Shown one piece after another: positions 33,035 through 45,478 of a stretch of DNA of 64,000 bases. The translations under genes were made by a program, and so were the position numbers. How positions within the stretch are numbered: position 1 is the first letter of the stretch; the number at the start of each line of letters is the position of its first letter. Source of the stretch: Robertmurraya siralis (GTDB lineage: Bacteria; Bacillota; Bacilli; Bacillales; Cytobacillaceae). The notes beneath the pieces are model-generated. The model was not told where the DNA came from, made no database searches, and worked only from the letters and a program-made list of their open reading frames with translations. The stretch is from positions 1 through 64,000 of the forward strand of contig NZ_SWLZ01000002.1 in assembly GCF_005502275.1 (NCBI RefSeq), written 5' to 3'.

Positions 33035-33658
33035 ATGAAATACATACTGAGAAGCCTCTTCTTTATTGCATTATTAATATTAGCTGGCTGCACTGATAAA
33101 GAAGAAAACAGAGGAGAGCCTGTAGTATCAACAGAAGAAGAAGTAACAGAAAGTCTAGCAGAAGCGCCAGAAGCTGAGGATGAAGAGGAAAGCCTTTATT
33201 CAGAGGAAGAGCACGGTGAGCCGTTAAAAAATAGCAATCTCAACGACAAAGAAACATTATTGCCATACTCTAGTGAACAAATTGAATACGCTCGAGTATG
33301 GCGGCAATTCGGACCAAATCAAGAGATCGATGAATTAATTGTTCACTTGATCCCAGCCGGTACGCCGCTTGATCCAAATGATGACGCCAGTGTTAAATAC
33401 CCTGAAGACGTCATCCAATTAACAGGTACACGTTTAGTGGACGGGAGTGTTACTTACAGCAGCAATGGAAATGGAACGATAAATATTTACAACGTTCCAT
33501 TGCGTTGGTATGGTGGTATGGCTCCTTCCGACGAGCTGGAAAAGGAAAAAGTTTACGAGGAAATGAAAAATATCATTACAAACCCTAAACTGGAATCAAT
33601 TGAAGCAGATAGCGGAGAAGAAATTATTAAACTAATTGAGCTCCAAAAAGGTCATTAA
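33035..33658 (+). CDS. lipoprotein of unknown function
   Basis: 207-residue secreted lipoprotein. The lipobox ILAGC ends a short signal peptide, followed by a long acidic linker rich in Glu (residues about 22-65) and a folded C-terminal domain (EQIEYARVWRQFG, VHLIPAGTPLDP, YPEDVIQLTGTRLVDGSVTYSSNGNGTI). The family is not recognised with certainty; similar acidic-linker lipoproteins are common in Bacillus. The next element is a hairpin terminator. Confidence 0.75.
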   Translation: MKYILRSLFFIALLILAGCTDKEENRGEPVVSTEEEVTESLAEAPEAEDEEESLYSEEEHGEPLKNSNLNDKETLLPYSSEQIEYARVWRQFGPNQEIDELIVHLIPAGTPLDPNDDASVKYPEDVIQLTGTRLVDGSVTYSSNGNGTINIYNVPLRWYGGMAPSDELEKEKVYEEMKNIITNPKLESIEADSGEEIIKLIELQKGH

Positions 33659-33668
33659 TTGATTAAAA

Positions 33669-33708
33669 TTGACGTTACCTACACTTTTTAAAGTGCAGGC
33701 AACGTCAA
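33669..33708 (+). terminator. hairpin after the lipoprotein gene
   Basis: TTGACGTT/AACGTCAA outer stem with CACTTT/AAAGTG inner stem, 10 bases after the stop codon. The T tract is weak. Confidence 0.6.
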
Positions 33709-33802
33709 AAGTAACATAGTAGGAATTGGGTTTTGTTTCACTAAGGGTCGACAGCGTTTGGCAGGAAGAGGGAAAAGTGCAGGCAGTTCCACCTGTACTT
33801 TT

Positions 33803-34498
33803 TTATCCTCCCAAATACGTTGTATCAAGGACCGATTCCACAACTGGTTCATGGTCGGACAAGCGGTAAGCCTTCGCATTTCGTCTTGAACTTACAATAG
33901 CTTCTAGCTTGTGATCAATGAAATGAAGGGCGACCCCATCGTCAGCAGCTATTCCAGCTTGGATTTGTTTCGAGGCTACAAGTTTCTGATATGCAGGTCT
34001 CCGATCGGCTTCTCCGTCATAATGTGGACAGTTGCTTCCTTCTAAAAATCGTAAACACTTAATTGGCTCGAGCCCATCTCCGTAAGAATCGGTAACTCCT
34101 TCTTCAAACCAGCAGATTGAACCGGCACTGACACCCGCCAGTATAACTCCTTCTTCCCAAGCTTTTTTAAAAATGCGATCAAGTCCCCACTCCTTCCACA
34201 ATGCTAAAAGATTTTTCGTATTCCCTCCACCTACATAAATAATGTCTTTATCAAGCACATAACTTTCCAGATCTCGTGTAGGCGGTCTAAATAAAGATAG
34301 ATGGGAAGGCTGGCAAGATTGCTTTTTAAAGAAATCATAATATCTCTCAATATAGTTTTCAGAATCACCGCTCGCAGTAGGAACAAAACAAATTTTTGGA
34401 TTCGTTTTTCCCGATTGTTTTAAAATATATAAATCTAGCAAAGGATTATCAGGCTCCATCGAAAAGCCTCCGCCACCAAGAGCAATAATTTGTCCCAT
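33803..34498 (-). CDS. peptidase E (S51 family)
   Basis: 231-residue cytoplasmic dipeptidase-like protein of the type 1 glutamine amidotransferase fold. The nucleophilic Ser is in GVSAGSICW, GGGNTKNLLALW is the family region before it, and the His in NCPHYDGE may belong to the charge relay. Peptidase E acts on Asp-X dipeptides. The ATG at 34498 has GGAG 8 bases upstream; the preceding TTG is too close. It lies downstream of fosB with a 17-bp gap, so the genes are probably co-transcribed with glycerate kinase. Confidence 0.85.
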   Translation of the reverse strand: MGQIIALGGGGFSMEPDNPLLDLYILKQSGKTNPKICFVPTASGDSENYIERYYDFFKKQSCQPSHLSLFRPPTRDLESYVLDKDIIYVGGGNTKNLLALWKEWGLDRIFKKAWEEGVILAGVSAGSICWFEEGVTDSYGDGLEPIKCLRFLEGSNCPHYDGEADRRPAYQKLVASKQIQAGIAADDGVALHFIDHKLEAIVSSRRNAKAYRLSDHEPVVESVLDTTYLGG

Positions 34499-34515
34499 CA
34501 AAGCTTCTCCTTTCT

Positions 34516-34935
34516 TTAATCAAAGAATTCCATATGTAACTTTTCTTGCTTATAATAATCAAGACGATCGTGGAGTGTTCCTGTATGAAACTCGAATTTA
34601 TGGCCATCTGGATCGGTAAAGTAAATCGATTTTTTATCCTTTACATCTCTCGGTCTTCCTGGCAATATATGAACCTTTAATGCTTGCAGCTTCTCGCAAA
34701 TCTGTTCAAATTCTTCCTCTTCAATGGAAAAAGCAATATGTGTATAAGAATGATGAATTTCATTTCGAGGAATATCCTTTTCCATATTTAACGCCAGCCA
34801 GATGCCATTTAAATCAAAATATGCCGTATTTCTTCCCTTTACTAACAATTTTGCCTCAAATACTTGTTGATAGAATTCAATTGATTTTTCCAAATCTGAG
34901 ACGGAAAATAATAAATGGTTTAAACCTTTGATCAT
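34516..34935 (-). CDS. fosB: FosB metallothiol transferase (fosfomycin resistance)
   Basis: 139-residue vicinal-oxygen-chelate protein that opens the epoxide of fosfomycin with bacillithiol. Metal ligands expected in FosB are H7, H66 and E115, and all three are exactly in place ([22 protein letters not shown]). [19 protein letters not shown] and HDRLDYYK are typical family stretches. The frame is open to 34959, but homologues start at MIKG and GGTGG lies 8 bases before that ATG. Bacillithiol use agrees with a Bacillaceae host. Confidence 0.93.
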   Translation of the reverse strand: MIKGLNHLLFSVSDLEKSIEFYQQVFEAKLLVKGRNTAYFDLNGIWLALNMEKDIPRNEIHHSYTHIAFSIEEEEFEQICEKLQALKVHILPGRPRDVKDKKSIYFTDPDGHKFEFHTGTLHDRLDYYKQEKLHMEFFD

Positions 34936-34958
34936 CTCTTTCACCACCATTTTTTTCA

Positions 34959-36134
34959 CTATTCGTGCTTCGTTCCGTAATCCTTGAGTCTATTTAAGCT
35001 CGCCTGGCCCCATACTCGCCCAATTTGTTCAGCCGTTCTCGTTAAATTCTCCCGTGCAACTTCTCGTTCGAGAGCCTTTTCTAAAGTAACAGGACCACCG
35101 ACAATCGTAAAATATGCCGTAATTCCAGAATCATATAGGGAACGCTGCCCATCTGTTATATCTCCTGCAAGAGCAATTACAGGAATACCCCGTTCTTTGG
35201 CAAGAGTGGCGATTCCGGCTGGCGCTTTCCCCATCGAGGTTTGTCCATCGAGTTTCCCCTCTCCTGTAATCACCAAATCTACATTCGTCAACTTGCGCTC
35301 TAACTTGTTTATATCAAGAATTAGTTGAACCCCCGATTGTAAGCGACTATTTAAAAACCCCGCGAAAGCTGCACCTAATCCTCCTGCCGCTCCTGCCCCT
35401 GCAATATTTTGAAGATCCAGTCCCATTTGTTCAAAGACAACATTGGCAAAATGGCGTAGCCCACTATCAAGTTCCTGAATCATTTCAGGAGTGGCACCTT
35501 TTTGCGGTCCATAAATATAGGCGGCCCCATTTGCACCATATAAAGGGTTATTCACATCACATGCCACACGAAAAACCGCCTTCTTCACTTGATCAGAAAC
35601 AAGCCTTGAATTGATCTTGGCAATCTCCTCCAACTGACCTCCGCCAAAACCAACCTCCTCTCCTTCCCGATTTAAAAATTGATACCCCAAAGCCTGAAGC
35701 ATACCTATTCCCGCATCATTGGTCGAACTCCCGCCCAGGCCGATAATAAAATGGTGACAGCCTTTATCCAACGCATCTAAAATTAACTCGCCAACACCAT
35801 AGGTCGTCGTTATATGCGGATTCAGTTGTTCCTTTAGAAGTAAAGGCAGCCCGCAGGCCTCTGCCACCTCAATGACCGCTGTTTCTTGTTCACCTAAAAT
35901 CCCATACTTAGCTGCTATCCGATCTCCTAACGGTCCTGTCACAATGGTTTCGACAATGCGTCCATTAGTTGCATAGACAAGCGCTTCTACCGTTCCTTCT
36001 CCACCATCAGCTACAGGTACTGACTGAATCTTAAATTTTGGATCTGCTTGCGACAACCCTGTTTTGACCGCTTCGTTTGCCTCTAGTGAAGAAAGACTTC
36101 CCTTTAAAGAATCCATCGCAATTAATATGTTCAT
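34959..36134 (-). CDS. glxK: glycerate kinase
   Basis: 391-residue GK-II type glycerate kinase phosphorylating glycerate with [24 protein letters not shown] is the N-terminal signature, then [31 protein letters not shown], the Gly/Ala-rich [15 protein letters not shown] and [15 protein letters not shown]. The full family length is present. First of three genes in the minus-strand set glxK-fosB-peptidase E. Confidence 0.93.
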   Translation of the reverse strand: MNILIAMDSLKGSLSSLEANEAVKTGLSQADPKFKIQSVPVADGGEGTVEALVYATNGRIVETIVTGPLGDRIAAKYGILGEQETAVIEVAEACGLPLLLKEQLNPHITTTYGVGELILDALDKGCHHFIIGLGGSSTNDAGIGMLQALGYQFLNREGEEVGFGGGQLEEIAKINSRLVSDQVKKAVFRVACDVNNPLYGANGAAYIYGPQKGATPEMIQELDSGLRHFANVVFEQMGLDLQNIAGAGAAGGLGAAFAGFLNSRLQSGVQLILDINKLERKLTNVDLVITGEGKLDGQTSMGKAPAGIATLAKERGIPVIALAGDITDGQRSLYDSGITAYFTIVGGPVTLEKALEREVARENLTRTAEQIGRVWGQASLNRLKDYGTKHE

Positions 36135-36213
36135 TTAACTCCCTCCAGTCATCTCAATGTCCTCATCCTGAATGTCATCACTATCGGAACGCACCTCTTT
36201 TACAGCAAAAACA

Positions 36214-36837
36214 TTAGTCAAGCTGCCCTTTTATCCGCTCTACCACTTCTTGATAAAACGAAGCCTGATGTGGGACGAATTGTTCTTTACCGACTCGTTG
36301 TTCAATCATGACTCGATTTCCTTCATGGTCGAATTTAAACCCTGTTATGGTAGTTGAACTAGTTTTATCGAACCATAATTCGCTAAATTCAGTAAATTCC
36401 ACCAGCACTACTCCAGCTACTTCTTCCTCTTGAAGATGAAAATCATCGAAACCATGATTGCTTTTATATAAAAACACATGGGCAAATTCTTGATCGGTTA
36501 AATCAGCAGTGGTAACAGAATACTCCATTATTCCTAATGAAATTAACTTTTCAAATTGAACTTCAATTCCTATTTCCTCTTTGATTTCCCTTACCCCATC
36601 TTGAACATTCTCATTCGCTAATAAATGCCCTGCAGCCGTTATATCCAAAAGATCGGGATAGTCTTTTTTGCGCTCGCTGCGAAACTGTAAATATAAATAA
36701 TTCTTCCCTTCGATCTTTTTCACAAACCAACAATGGAAAGTTTCATGCCAATAGCCATATTTATGTACGTCATCACGAGAAGCGACACCGATTTCATTTC
36801 GATTCTTATCAAAAATTTTAAAGTATTCCTGGTCCAT
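36214..36837 (-). CDS. NUDIX hydrolase
   Basis: 207 residues. The Nudix helix region AAGHLLANENVQDGVREIKEEIGI carries the REIKEE metal-binding core; the spacer before it is one residue shorter than the textbook box, as seen in some IPP-isomerase-like Nudix proteins. The N-terminal WHETFHCWFV region also resembles that subgroup. The pyrophosphate substrate cannot be predicted. Single gene, divergent from the N-acetyltransferase. Confidence 0.87.
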   Translation of the reverse strand: MDQEYFKIFDKNRNEIGVASRDDVHKYGYWHETFHCWFVKKIEGKNYLYLQFRSERKKDYPDLLDITAAGHLLANENVQDGVREIKEEIGIEVQFEKLISLGIMEYSVTTADLTDQEFAHVFLYKSNHGFDDFHLQEEEVAGVVLVEFTEFSELWFDKTSSTTITGFKFDHEGNRVMIEQRVGKEQFVPHQASFYQEVVERIKGQLD

Positions 36838-36972
36838 CTTTATGCCTCCGATTTCATTAGGGCTGCTTTCATACTGTTAAAAATAGCTTTTTACAGCATA
36901 CATAACATTATAATTGCTTTTTCTAAAAAAATAGTTCAGAATTTTCTATTATAATTTGTTAGGAGGAATGAA

Positions 36973-37803
36973 ATGACTCATTTAACTGCATATACAAGTG
37001 AATACTTAGCCTGTCTCAATCTGCAGCTTGAAAAGCCCAGCTATGATTATTTATCACGAATTTGTCATGCCCATCTAAACACTTTTCCATTCGAAAACAT
37101 TAGTAAACTACTCTATTATCATAATAAAAACATTGAAATCCCTTCACTCGATTCATTTGTTCAAAATTATAGAACGAACCATTTTGGCGGAACTTGCTAC
37201 ACCTTAAATGCCAATTTAAGGAAGTTTCTGAGTAATCTTGGCTTTGACTGTTATCCTATCATGCTGGGAAAGGAGCATATGGGAATTATCGTCATGATTG
37301 ATCACGAACGTTTTTATGTGGACTGCGGTGCAGCTGCACCTTTTTTTAAACCCGTTCCCTTTGAAAGAGATTTCAAAAATATTTCTTCCTTTGGCGATGA
37401 TGAAGTTCATTTGCGCCCAGTTGATATTGAAAAGCACGAATATACCTATACACGCTTCACTAATGGCACGCAAAGCGGAAAGGTTTGGCATTTCCATTCA
37501 AGAATTAAGGCAGAGTTAAATGATTTTACACCAGCATTACAAAAATCCTTTGAAGAAAATGCACCTTTTATGACTATTTTACGATGTCAGCGATATCAAA
37601 CTGACAAACAAAGAAGCGTCTCTTTAGTAAATAATAAATTTGGAATTCGTGATGCTGATGGAAATACGACTACTACAACGTTAGCATCCGTGGAAGAAAT
37701 TCAAGATGTGATTGCAAATGAATTTCTCCTTCATAACATGCCTGTAGGAGAAGCCATTGATGTTTTAAACACTTTAAATGTCAATATTTTTGCTAAGGAG
37801 TAA
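36973..37803 (+). CDS. nat: arylamine N-acetyltransferase
   Basis: 276-residue cytosolic acetyl-CoA-dependent transferase. The Cys-His-Asp catalytic triad is visible as GGTCYTLN, GKEHMGII and FYVDCGAAAPF. PFENISKLL near residue 40 is the typical N-terminal motif. AGGAGG lies 6 bases before the ATG. Acts on arylamine or hydrazine compounds; the physiological substrate is unknown. Confidence 0.9.
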   Translation: MTHLTAYTSEYLACLNLQLEKPSYDYLSRICHAHLNTFPFENISKLLYYHNKNIEIPSLDSFVQNYRTNHFGGTCYTLNANLRKFLSNLGFDCYPIMLGKEHMGIIVMIDHERFYVDCGAAAPFFKPVPFERDFKNISSFGDDEVHLRPVDIEKHEYTYTRFTNGTQSGKVWHFHSRIKAELNDFTPALQKSFEENAPFMTILRCQRYQTDKQRSVSLVNNKFGIRDADGNTTTTTLASVEEIQDVIANEFLLHNMPVGEAIDVLNTLNVNIFAKE

Positions 37804-37807
37804 GTAA

Positions 37808-37845
37808 AAAAGGGATCAAGCCATGCATGATTGATCCCTCTTTAT
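37808..37845. terminator. convergent terminator
   Basis: AGGGATCAA/TTGATCCCT stem flanked by an A tract on the left and T-rich sequence on the right, between the convergent nat and lipoprotein genes; serves both strands and overlaps the lipoprotein stop codon. Confidence 0.8.
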
Positions 37846-38273
37846 TCTTCTGAAAGAATGAATTCCCTTAATTTATTCGTCATTTTGGGAGTTGTTTCGT
37901 AAACTTCTGTTTCATCAGTTATATATTTCATGAAGCTAGATTCATTTCTCTCTCCCAGCCACAAATGAATGGCATGGGTAGGATATCCATCTTCGTATTC
38001 AACCATAAGATCATAATCCGGTAATGAACTTCCAGCTCCTTCTGATTTTTTGATTGCGGTTGTGATCGCTGTTTCAAATAAGTCTACTGTCTTTTTGTCT
38101 TGAAAAGACAAGATGATCTCTTGATTCATATCGCCAAAGCCTTCTGAATGTGCAATATGAACCGCCGAAATTTTTTCATCTAAAAGAACCATCGTTTCTT
38201 CCAATTCAGACTGACAAGCAACAAGACTCAGCATGGCACACAAAACGACCCCTGTTAACACTAGTTTTTTCAT
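37842..38273 (-). CDS. small lipoprotein, unknown function
   Basis: 143 residues with a signal peptide ending in the lipobox SLVACQ, so it is probably anchored at the outer face of the membrane. The rest is a small mixed alpha/beta domain (KISAVHIAHSEGFGDMNQEIILSF, HAIHLWLGE). It resembles YhfM-like Bacillus lipoproteins, but the match is loose. Single gene with a 39-bp gap to the TerD-like gene upstream. Confidence 0.7.
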   Translation of the reverse strand: MKKLVLTGVVLCAMLSLVACQSELEETMVLLDEKISAVHIAHSEGFGDMNQEIILSFQDKKTVDLFETAITTAIKKSEGAGSSLPDYDLMVEYEDGYPTHAIHLWLGERNESSFMKYITDETEVYETTPKMTNKLREFILSEE

Positions 38274-38312
38274 GCTACCTCCCTTTCTTAGATGCGAAAC
38301 CTTGCTTATGTA

Positions 38313-38936
38313 CTATTTTCTGCCCGCTACCCAGTTCAATCCCCAAGCATAAGCGATGTCCATTTGCTGATGACTTTTAAAATATTCAACTAAACGTTCC
38401 ACTTTAAAAGTTGTATCATTGACATTCTCAATCATCGCAATTGCACACATAATCTTCCCGTTACGGTGCTCATCAAGCTTTACTTCAATATCGGGACCAG
38501 CAGGATATTTTAATGTGATAACTCCATCAGCTTGAGACCAATTCGCTACACCTTCGTAAATAAACGAATACACTAAAATCCGCTTAATTTCAGCGACTTT
38601 ATCGCCATTGATTCGAAGGTTTTCGCCACCTGTTACGGCTCCTGTTCGATCGTCACCATCCAGTTGTATATACGGCATTTGATTGAGATTGCCAAAAGCA
38701 TTGCCAAGCGCCTGAATACAGCCCTTTTCCCCATTTGACAACTCATATAAACAGCCTAGATCAAGATCAATCTTTTTCGATGCTGCAAAGAGATTTTGAA
38801 AAAAACCCGTTGATTTACGTTGGCCTTGATGGCCCCAATTTAAATTTACTAATATTTCTCCCAGCTGCCGATTCGATTTTGTTAAATTAATAGCTTCTCC
38901 CTTTTTCTTTAACTCAATCTTGTTTAAATTTACCAT
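38313..38936 (-). CDS. TerD/TerA family protein
   Basis: 207 residues in the tellurium-resistance/stress TerD superfamily. IDLDLGCLYEL, YIQLDGDDRTGAV and the acidic loops that bind calcium in TerD are visible. The protein carries an N-terminal extension (GEAINLTKSNRQLGEILVNLNW), closer to TerA-type members. Function in general stress or envelope processes is inferred from the family only; no other ter genes are near. Confidence 0.82.
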   Translation of the reverse strand: MVNLNKIELKKKGEAINLTKSNRQLGEILVNLNWGHQGQRKSTGFFQNLFAASKKIDLDLGCLYELSNGEKGCIQALGNAFGNLNQMPYIQLDGDDRTGAVTGGENLRINGDKVAEIKRILVYSFIYEGVANWSQADGVITLKYPAGPDIEVKLDEHRNGKIMCAIAMIENVNDTTFKVERLVEYFKSHQQMDIAYAWGLNWVAGRK

Positions 38937-39080
38937 ATGCCCTCTTCTTTCCTCTTATTGTTAATTAGTATCTTATCATATTCAGTTTTTTTCTGAAATT
39001 TATTTCTCACAAATAACAGCACTGTTGTTATAAAAGCTTCCATCCACTCATCAGTATTTCAGTAAATGGCATTGCCGTGT

Positions 39081-39187
39081 GCCGGTGTTGATCTTTTGCT
39101 CATTTTCTCTCTGACCTTTGGAGATAACTTTGGTTTTACACGAAATGTGCCAAAATCATTTTACCAACCATTCTGTTTATCAAAACC
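39081..39187 (-). repeat. dispersed palindromic element, copy 3
   Basis: Full-length copy in reverse orientation, 107 bp: TAAACAGAATGGTTGG, GATTTTGGCACATTTCGTGT, CCAAAG centre, AGAGAGAAAATGAGC and GATCAACACCGGC read on the minus strand. Aligns end to end with the copies at 10977 and 47382. Confidence 0.7.
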
Positions 39188-39194
39188 TAAAAAA

Positions 39195-39244
39195 ATACTT
39201 TATGAAACACAGTTTTTTATCTATTACTGTGTCTCATAAAGTAT
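39195..39244 (-). terminator. terminator of the beta-glucoside PTS operon
   Basis: Nearly perfect 19-bp stem (39195-39213 with 39226-39244) followed on the minus strand by seven T residues; 66 bp beyond the HPr stop codon. Confidence 0.85.
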
Positions 39245-39309
39245 ATATACACTGCTCTTCCATTTAATTTTTAGTTTTTATATCCGATGTTAGTATTTGC
39301 AGGAAAATT

Positions 39310-39573
39310 CTATTTTGCTATACCCTCTGATGTTAATACTTGTTCCAAAGACGCTAAGGCATCCGATGCGTCCGATCCTTTTGCACTAATTTTGATGACA
39401 GCATCCCTTGGAATCCCTAAAGACATCACGCCCATTATTGATTTTAAGTTAACCGTTTTGCCATTGTACTCCAGATTAATATCAGCTTGAAAATTGCTTA
39501 CCGTCTGGACAATCATAGTCGCAGGACGAGCATGAATTCCTACCGATTCTATCACAGTGAACGTTTTTTCCAT
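39310..39573 (-). CDS. HPr-like phosphocarrier protein
   Basis: 87-residue HPr. The phosphorylated His is H14 in VGIHARPAT (His15 of HPr) and the regulatory Ser is S45 in [13 protein letters not shown] (Ser46). Both are present, so it can act in PTS phosphotransfer and may be seen by HPr kinase; this separates it from Crh, which lacks the His. It is not next to ptsI but ends a beta-glucoside PTS operon, so it is probably an extra copy dedicated to or induced with this system. Confidence 0.9.
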   Translation of the reverse strand: MEKTFTVIESVGIHARPATMIVQTVSNFQADINLEYNGKTVNLKSIMGVMSLGIPRDAVIKISAKGSDASDALASLEQVLTSEGIAK

Positions 39574-39633
39574 ATCACAATCTCCTAAGTTTTTTAATAG
39601 AAAGTTCCGCAGGTGAAAGCATAGCTTCTAATA

Positions 39634-41151
<1,518 letters not shown>

Positions 41152-41174
41152 ATCCGTACATAACTTGGAAGTAA

Positions 41175-42973
<1,799 letters not shown>

Positions 42974-43004
42974 AAAAAAGCTCCTTTTATTCACAAATAT
43001 AGTT

Positions 43005-44246
43005 TTATTCTGCAGATGCATTCAATTCCTTTTTCTTCTCTTGATTGTCATATGCTTTAAAAAATGGGAAATATATTATAAACGCCACAACAAAAATCAA
43101 TAAAGCCAATATGACAGCTCTCCAATCTTGAGTAGCTAAGTAGGACGCAATTGGATATGGTATATACCAAAGCATAAATGTTTTAGTGGGAATAGCGACC
43201 AAACCTATTTTCATTACAAAATATACTATAGAAGGAATTACAATTGATGCTATCCACATTGGAATCATCAAAAATGGGTTGAAAACAACGGGTCCACCAA
43301 ACATAAGCGGCTCATTAATATTGAAAATTGATGGTACTATCGTTGCTTTACCTATGGCTTTTAATCTGTAGGATTTACTTGCAAAGAGCATCATTACAGC
43401 TAGGGCAAGTGTGGTTCCAACACCACCCATACTTGTAAAAGCATAGGCCGTTTCTTGCAAAGCAATATTGGTCGGTTCAAGACCAGCTGCAACTCGTTCA
43501 GCATTTTCTGCAAGGCCCGACAGATAAACAGGATAGATGACTGGCATCATTACCCAACCACTTATTCCAAATGTATAAAGGAATACAGGGATAAACACGG
43601 ATAAAACATAACCTGGATAACTTTGAACAATTTGTGCCAGAGGACTAAATATCTTTAATACAACCTCAAAGAAATCTAAGTTTAGCGGAACTGCAATCGT
43701 CCAACCTGCTAGCATCAATAAAGTAATAGGAATTAACGAATCAAACCAGACAATAACAAATTCAGGAATTACACTATCTTCAGAAAAAAAGGATTTCTTT
43801 GAAGCTAAGTTCATAACGGCCGCAACTGATAGGCCTATAACAAGTGATAGGAACATTCCTGTAGCCCCAAATCGGCTAAAAATAAACGTAATATTGCCAT
43901 CTTCTGTTACAATTGGGGACAAAAGCATTAGGTATAATGCAAGTCCAGTTGCTCCAGCTATAATTTTTTTATTGTTATGTCCCTTCTTCTCCATCACGAA
44001 GTAAGGAATTAAAAAAGAGACCAATAGACCAAGCAAACCAAATGAAAAGCTATTTATCAATGAAAAGTCCGGCATATTTGGAATGATATTATTCAATAAA
44101 GAAACAACCGTTACCAATGAACCCACTAAAATTAGTGGTAAAATGATCATTACTGAGTCCTGAATCGATGAAACCCATGGATTTTTGGTAATCTTATTGA
44201 CAACTGGTGTAAAAGAGTTGGTCATGAAATCCATTATTTTTTTCAT
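43005..44246 (-). CDS. PTS cellobiose-family IIC permease
   Basis: 413-residue membrane protein with about ten transmembrane segments, the CelB/LicC type permease that transports the beta-glucoside. SVMIILPLILVGSL, TSMGGVGTTLALA and FNINEPLMFGGPVVFNP are typical IIC motifs. It lies between the IIB and IIA genes in the usual order. Likely substrates are cellobiose, chitobiose-like or aryl-beta-glucosides. Confidence 0.93.
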   Translation of the reverse strand: MKKIMDFMTNSFTPVVNKITKNPWVSSIQDSVMIILPLILVGSLVTVVSLLNNIIPNMPDFSLINSFSFGLLGLLVSFLIPYFVMEKKGHNNKKIIAGATGLALYLMLLSPIVTEDGNITFIFSRFGATGMFLSLVIGLSVAAVMNLASKKSFFSEDSVIPEFVIVWFDSLIPITLLMLAGWTIAVPLNLDFFEVVLKIFSPLAQIVQSYPGYVLSVFIPVFLYTFGISGWVMMPVIYPVYLSGLAENAERVAAGLEPTNIALQETAYAFTSMGGVGTTLALAVMMLFASKSYRLKAIGKATIVPSIFNINEPLMFGGPVVFNPFLMIPMWIASIVIPSIVYFVMKIGLVAIPTKTFMLWYIPYPIASYLATQDWRAVILALLIFVVAFIIYFPFFKAYDNQEKKKELNASAE

Positions 44247-44257
44247 TTTCCATCACC

Positions 44258-44563
44258 CTATTCTAATAAACTAGCAATAAGGTCGCATGCTTTATTGCCG
44301 TCTAACGTACCATAGATATTTTGTGGAATGACAGATATCTTAATAGAGTAGTCACTCGTTTTTTCTTTTAACTCATCTTCCATATATTTCAGATGAGGGC
44401 CAATTAATAAAACGTCTATTTCATTTAGATACTCTGATAATTGCGACTCACTTCTGGCCTGTACAGACATTTCCATCCCTCTTTTCTTTCCTGCTTTACG
44501 AATGGCGTTTGCCATAAATCCACTAGAAGCTCCTGCCCCACAGATTAGTAATACTCTAGTCAT
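44258..44563 (-). CDS. PTS cellobiose-family IIB component
   Basis: 101-residue cytoplasmic protein. The phosphorylated Cys is at position 9 in VLLICGAGASSGFMA, the signature of the lactose/cellobiose family IIB (P-loop). First gene of the operon IIB-IIC-IIA-GH1-GH1-HPr; a dyad that may bind the LicR-type regulator lies upstream. Confidence 0.93.
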   Translation of the reverse strand: MTRVLLICGAGASSGFMANAIRKAGKKRGMEMSVQARSESQLSEYLNEIDVLLIGPHLKYMEDELKEKTSDYSIKISVIPQNIYGTLDGNKACDLIASLLE

Positions 44564-44638
44564 TTTAATTCCCCCTGTTATATGTTTTCGCTTTCATCCT
44601 TAGTATGTCATGTGTCTTTTTTTAAAACCAACAATAAA

Positions 44639-44659
44639 AAGTCCTATAGATAGGAACTT
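44639..44659. promoter_or_regulatory. AAGTTCCTA-N4-TAGGACTT dyad before PTS operon
   Basis: Read on the minus strand, AAGTTCCTA, 4 bases, TAGGACTT, 76 bp upstream of the IIB start. It is nearly the same as the dyad at 45380-45401. On the minus strand TTTTTATTG follows, so it could also terminate the yczE-like gene; both roles are possible. Confidence 0.5.
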
Positions 44660-44702
44660 TAATTAAGATGTTTTCGCGCTATTCTGATAAAAGGACATTC
44701 AT

Positions 44703-45308
44703 TTATTTGCTGTTTCTCATTAAAGTAAAGACTTTTAATGAGATCTCAATAATAGGACCTGTTAAAAGAATACAAAGAATCGTTCCTAAGCCTACTAACC
44801 CACCCAAGGCAATCCCTGTAGCGACCAAAATCCCATCTATCACCATTCTTGTGAACTTTATCGTGACGTTATATCTCTTAGAAAAAAAGAACATAAGCCC
44901 TTCCAACGGACCCACTCCTGTTTTAGTAAACAAAAAAAGACCCGTTCCCATTCCAAACATTACGATTCCTATGATAGCCATACAAAAGTCGGGCATATTT
45001 TGAAGGAATAGGACCGCCTTTAAATCTGCAGAGAGGAACAGATTAATAAAGAAGCCACAACCAATACTAAAAATCAAACTTCCAAAGCCAAAAAAATCAC
45101 GGCTAATGAAATAATTAATCACTAAAAATGTTAAACTAAAGATCTGACTGCCTGTTCTAAATTGAATCGGGATAAAATTTAACACTCCCAATAAAAATGT
45201 ACTAATTGGATCTGCCCCCATTTCAGCTAGCAAAACCATAGTAATTCCAAATGCTGTTACGGCCGTACTTATGACTACAAGTGTGTAGTCGATCAGAAAA
45301 TGTTTCAT
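44703..45308 (-). CDS. YczE/YyaS/YitT family membrane protein
   Basis: 201-residue integral membrane protein with about five segments. DYTLVVISTAVTAFGITMVLLAEMGADPISTFLLGV at the N-terminus and GTGLFLFTKTGVGPLEGLMF in the middle are typical of the YczE/YitT group. Function is not known in general. It lies between the PTS operon and the divergent LicR gene, flanked by two similar dyads, so it may be part of the same regulon. Confidence 0.82.
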   Translation of the reverse strand: MKHFLIDYTLVVISTAVTAFGITMVLLAEMGADPISTFLLGVLNFIPIQFRTGSQIFSLTFLVINYFISRDFFGFGSLIFSIGCGFFINLFLSADLKAVLFLQNMPDFCMAIIGIVMFGMGTGLFLFTKTGVGPLEGLMFFFSKRYNVTIKFTRMVIDGILVATGIALGGLVGLGTILCILLTGPIIEISLKVFTLMRNSK

Positions 45309-45379
45309 TTAATAACTCTCCCGTCTAAATCTAACTATAAGAAGTATTCCATCTATTGAATAATGGAGCAAACTAAAAA

Positions 45380-45401
45380 AAGTTCCTACAAATAGGAACT
45401 T
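45380..45401. promoter_or_regulatory. AAGTTCCTA-N4-TAGGAACTT dyad
   Basis: Perfect dyad with A and T tracts on both sides, in the intergenic region between the divergent yczE-like and licR-like genes. It lies upstream of both, so it is better explained as an operator or leader attenuator than as a 3' terminator. Confidence 0.5.
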
Positions 45402-45478
45402 TTTTTACTCGAATATGCTTTATCCTTTTTCTATAATGATAATGAGAATTTCTATTATTTTATATAAGGAGCCCTATT

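Noticed and set aside
39310-39573. Crh rather than HPr
   Set aside because: Crh lacks the phosphorylatable His; here GIHARPAT is intact.
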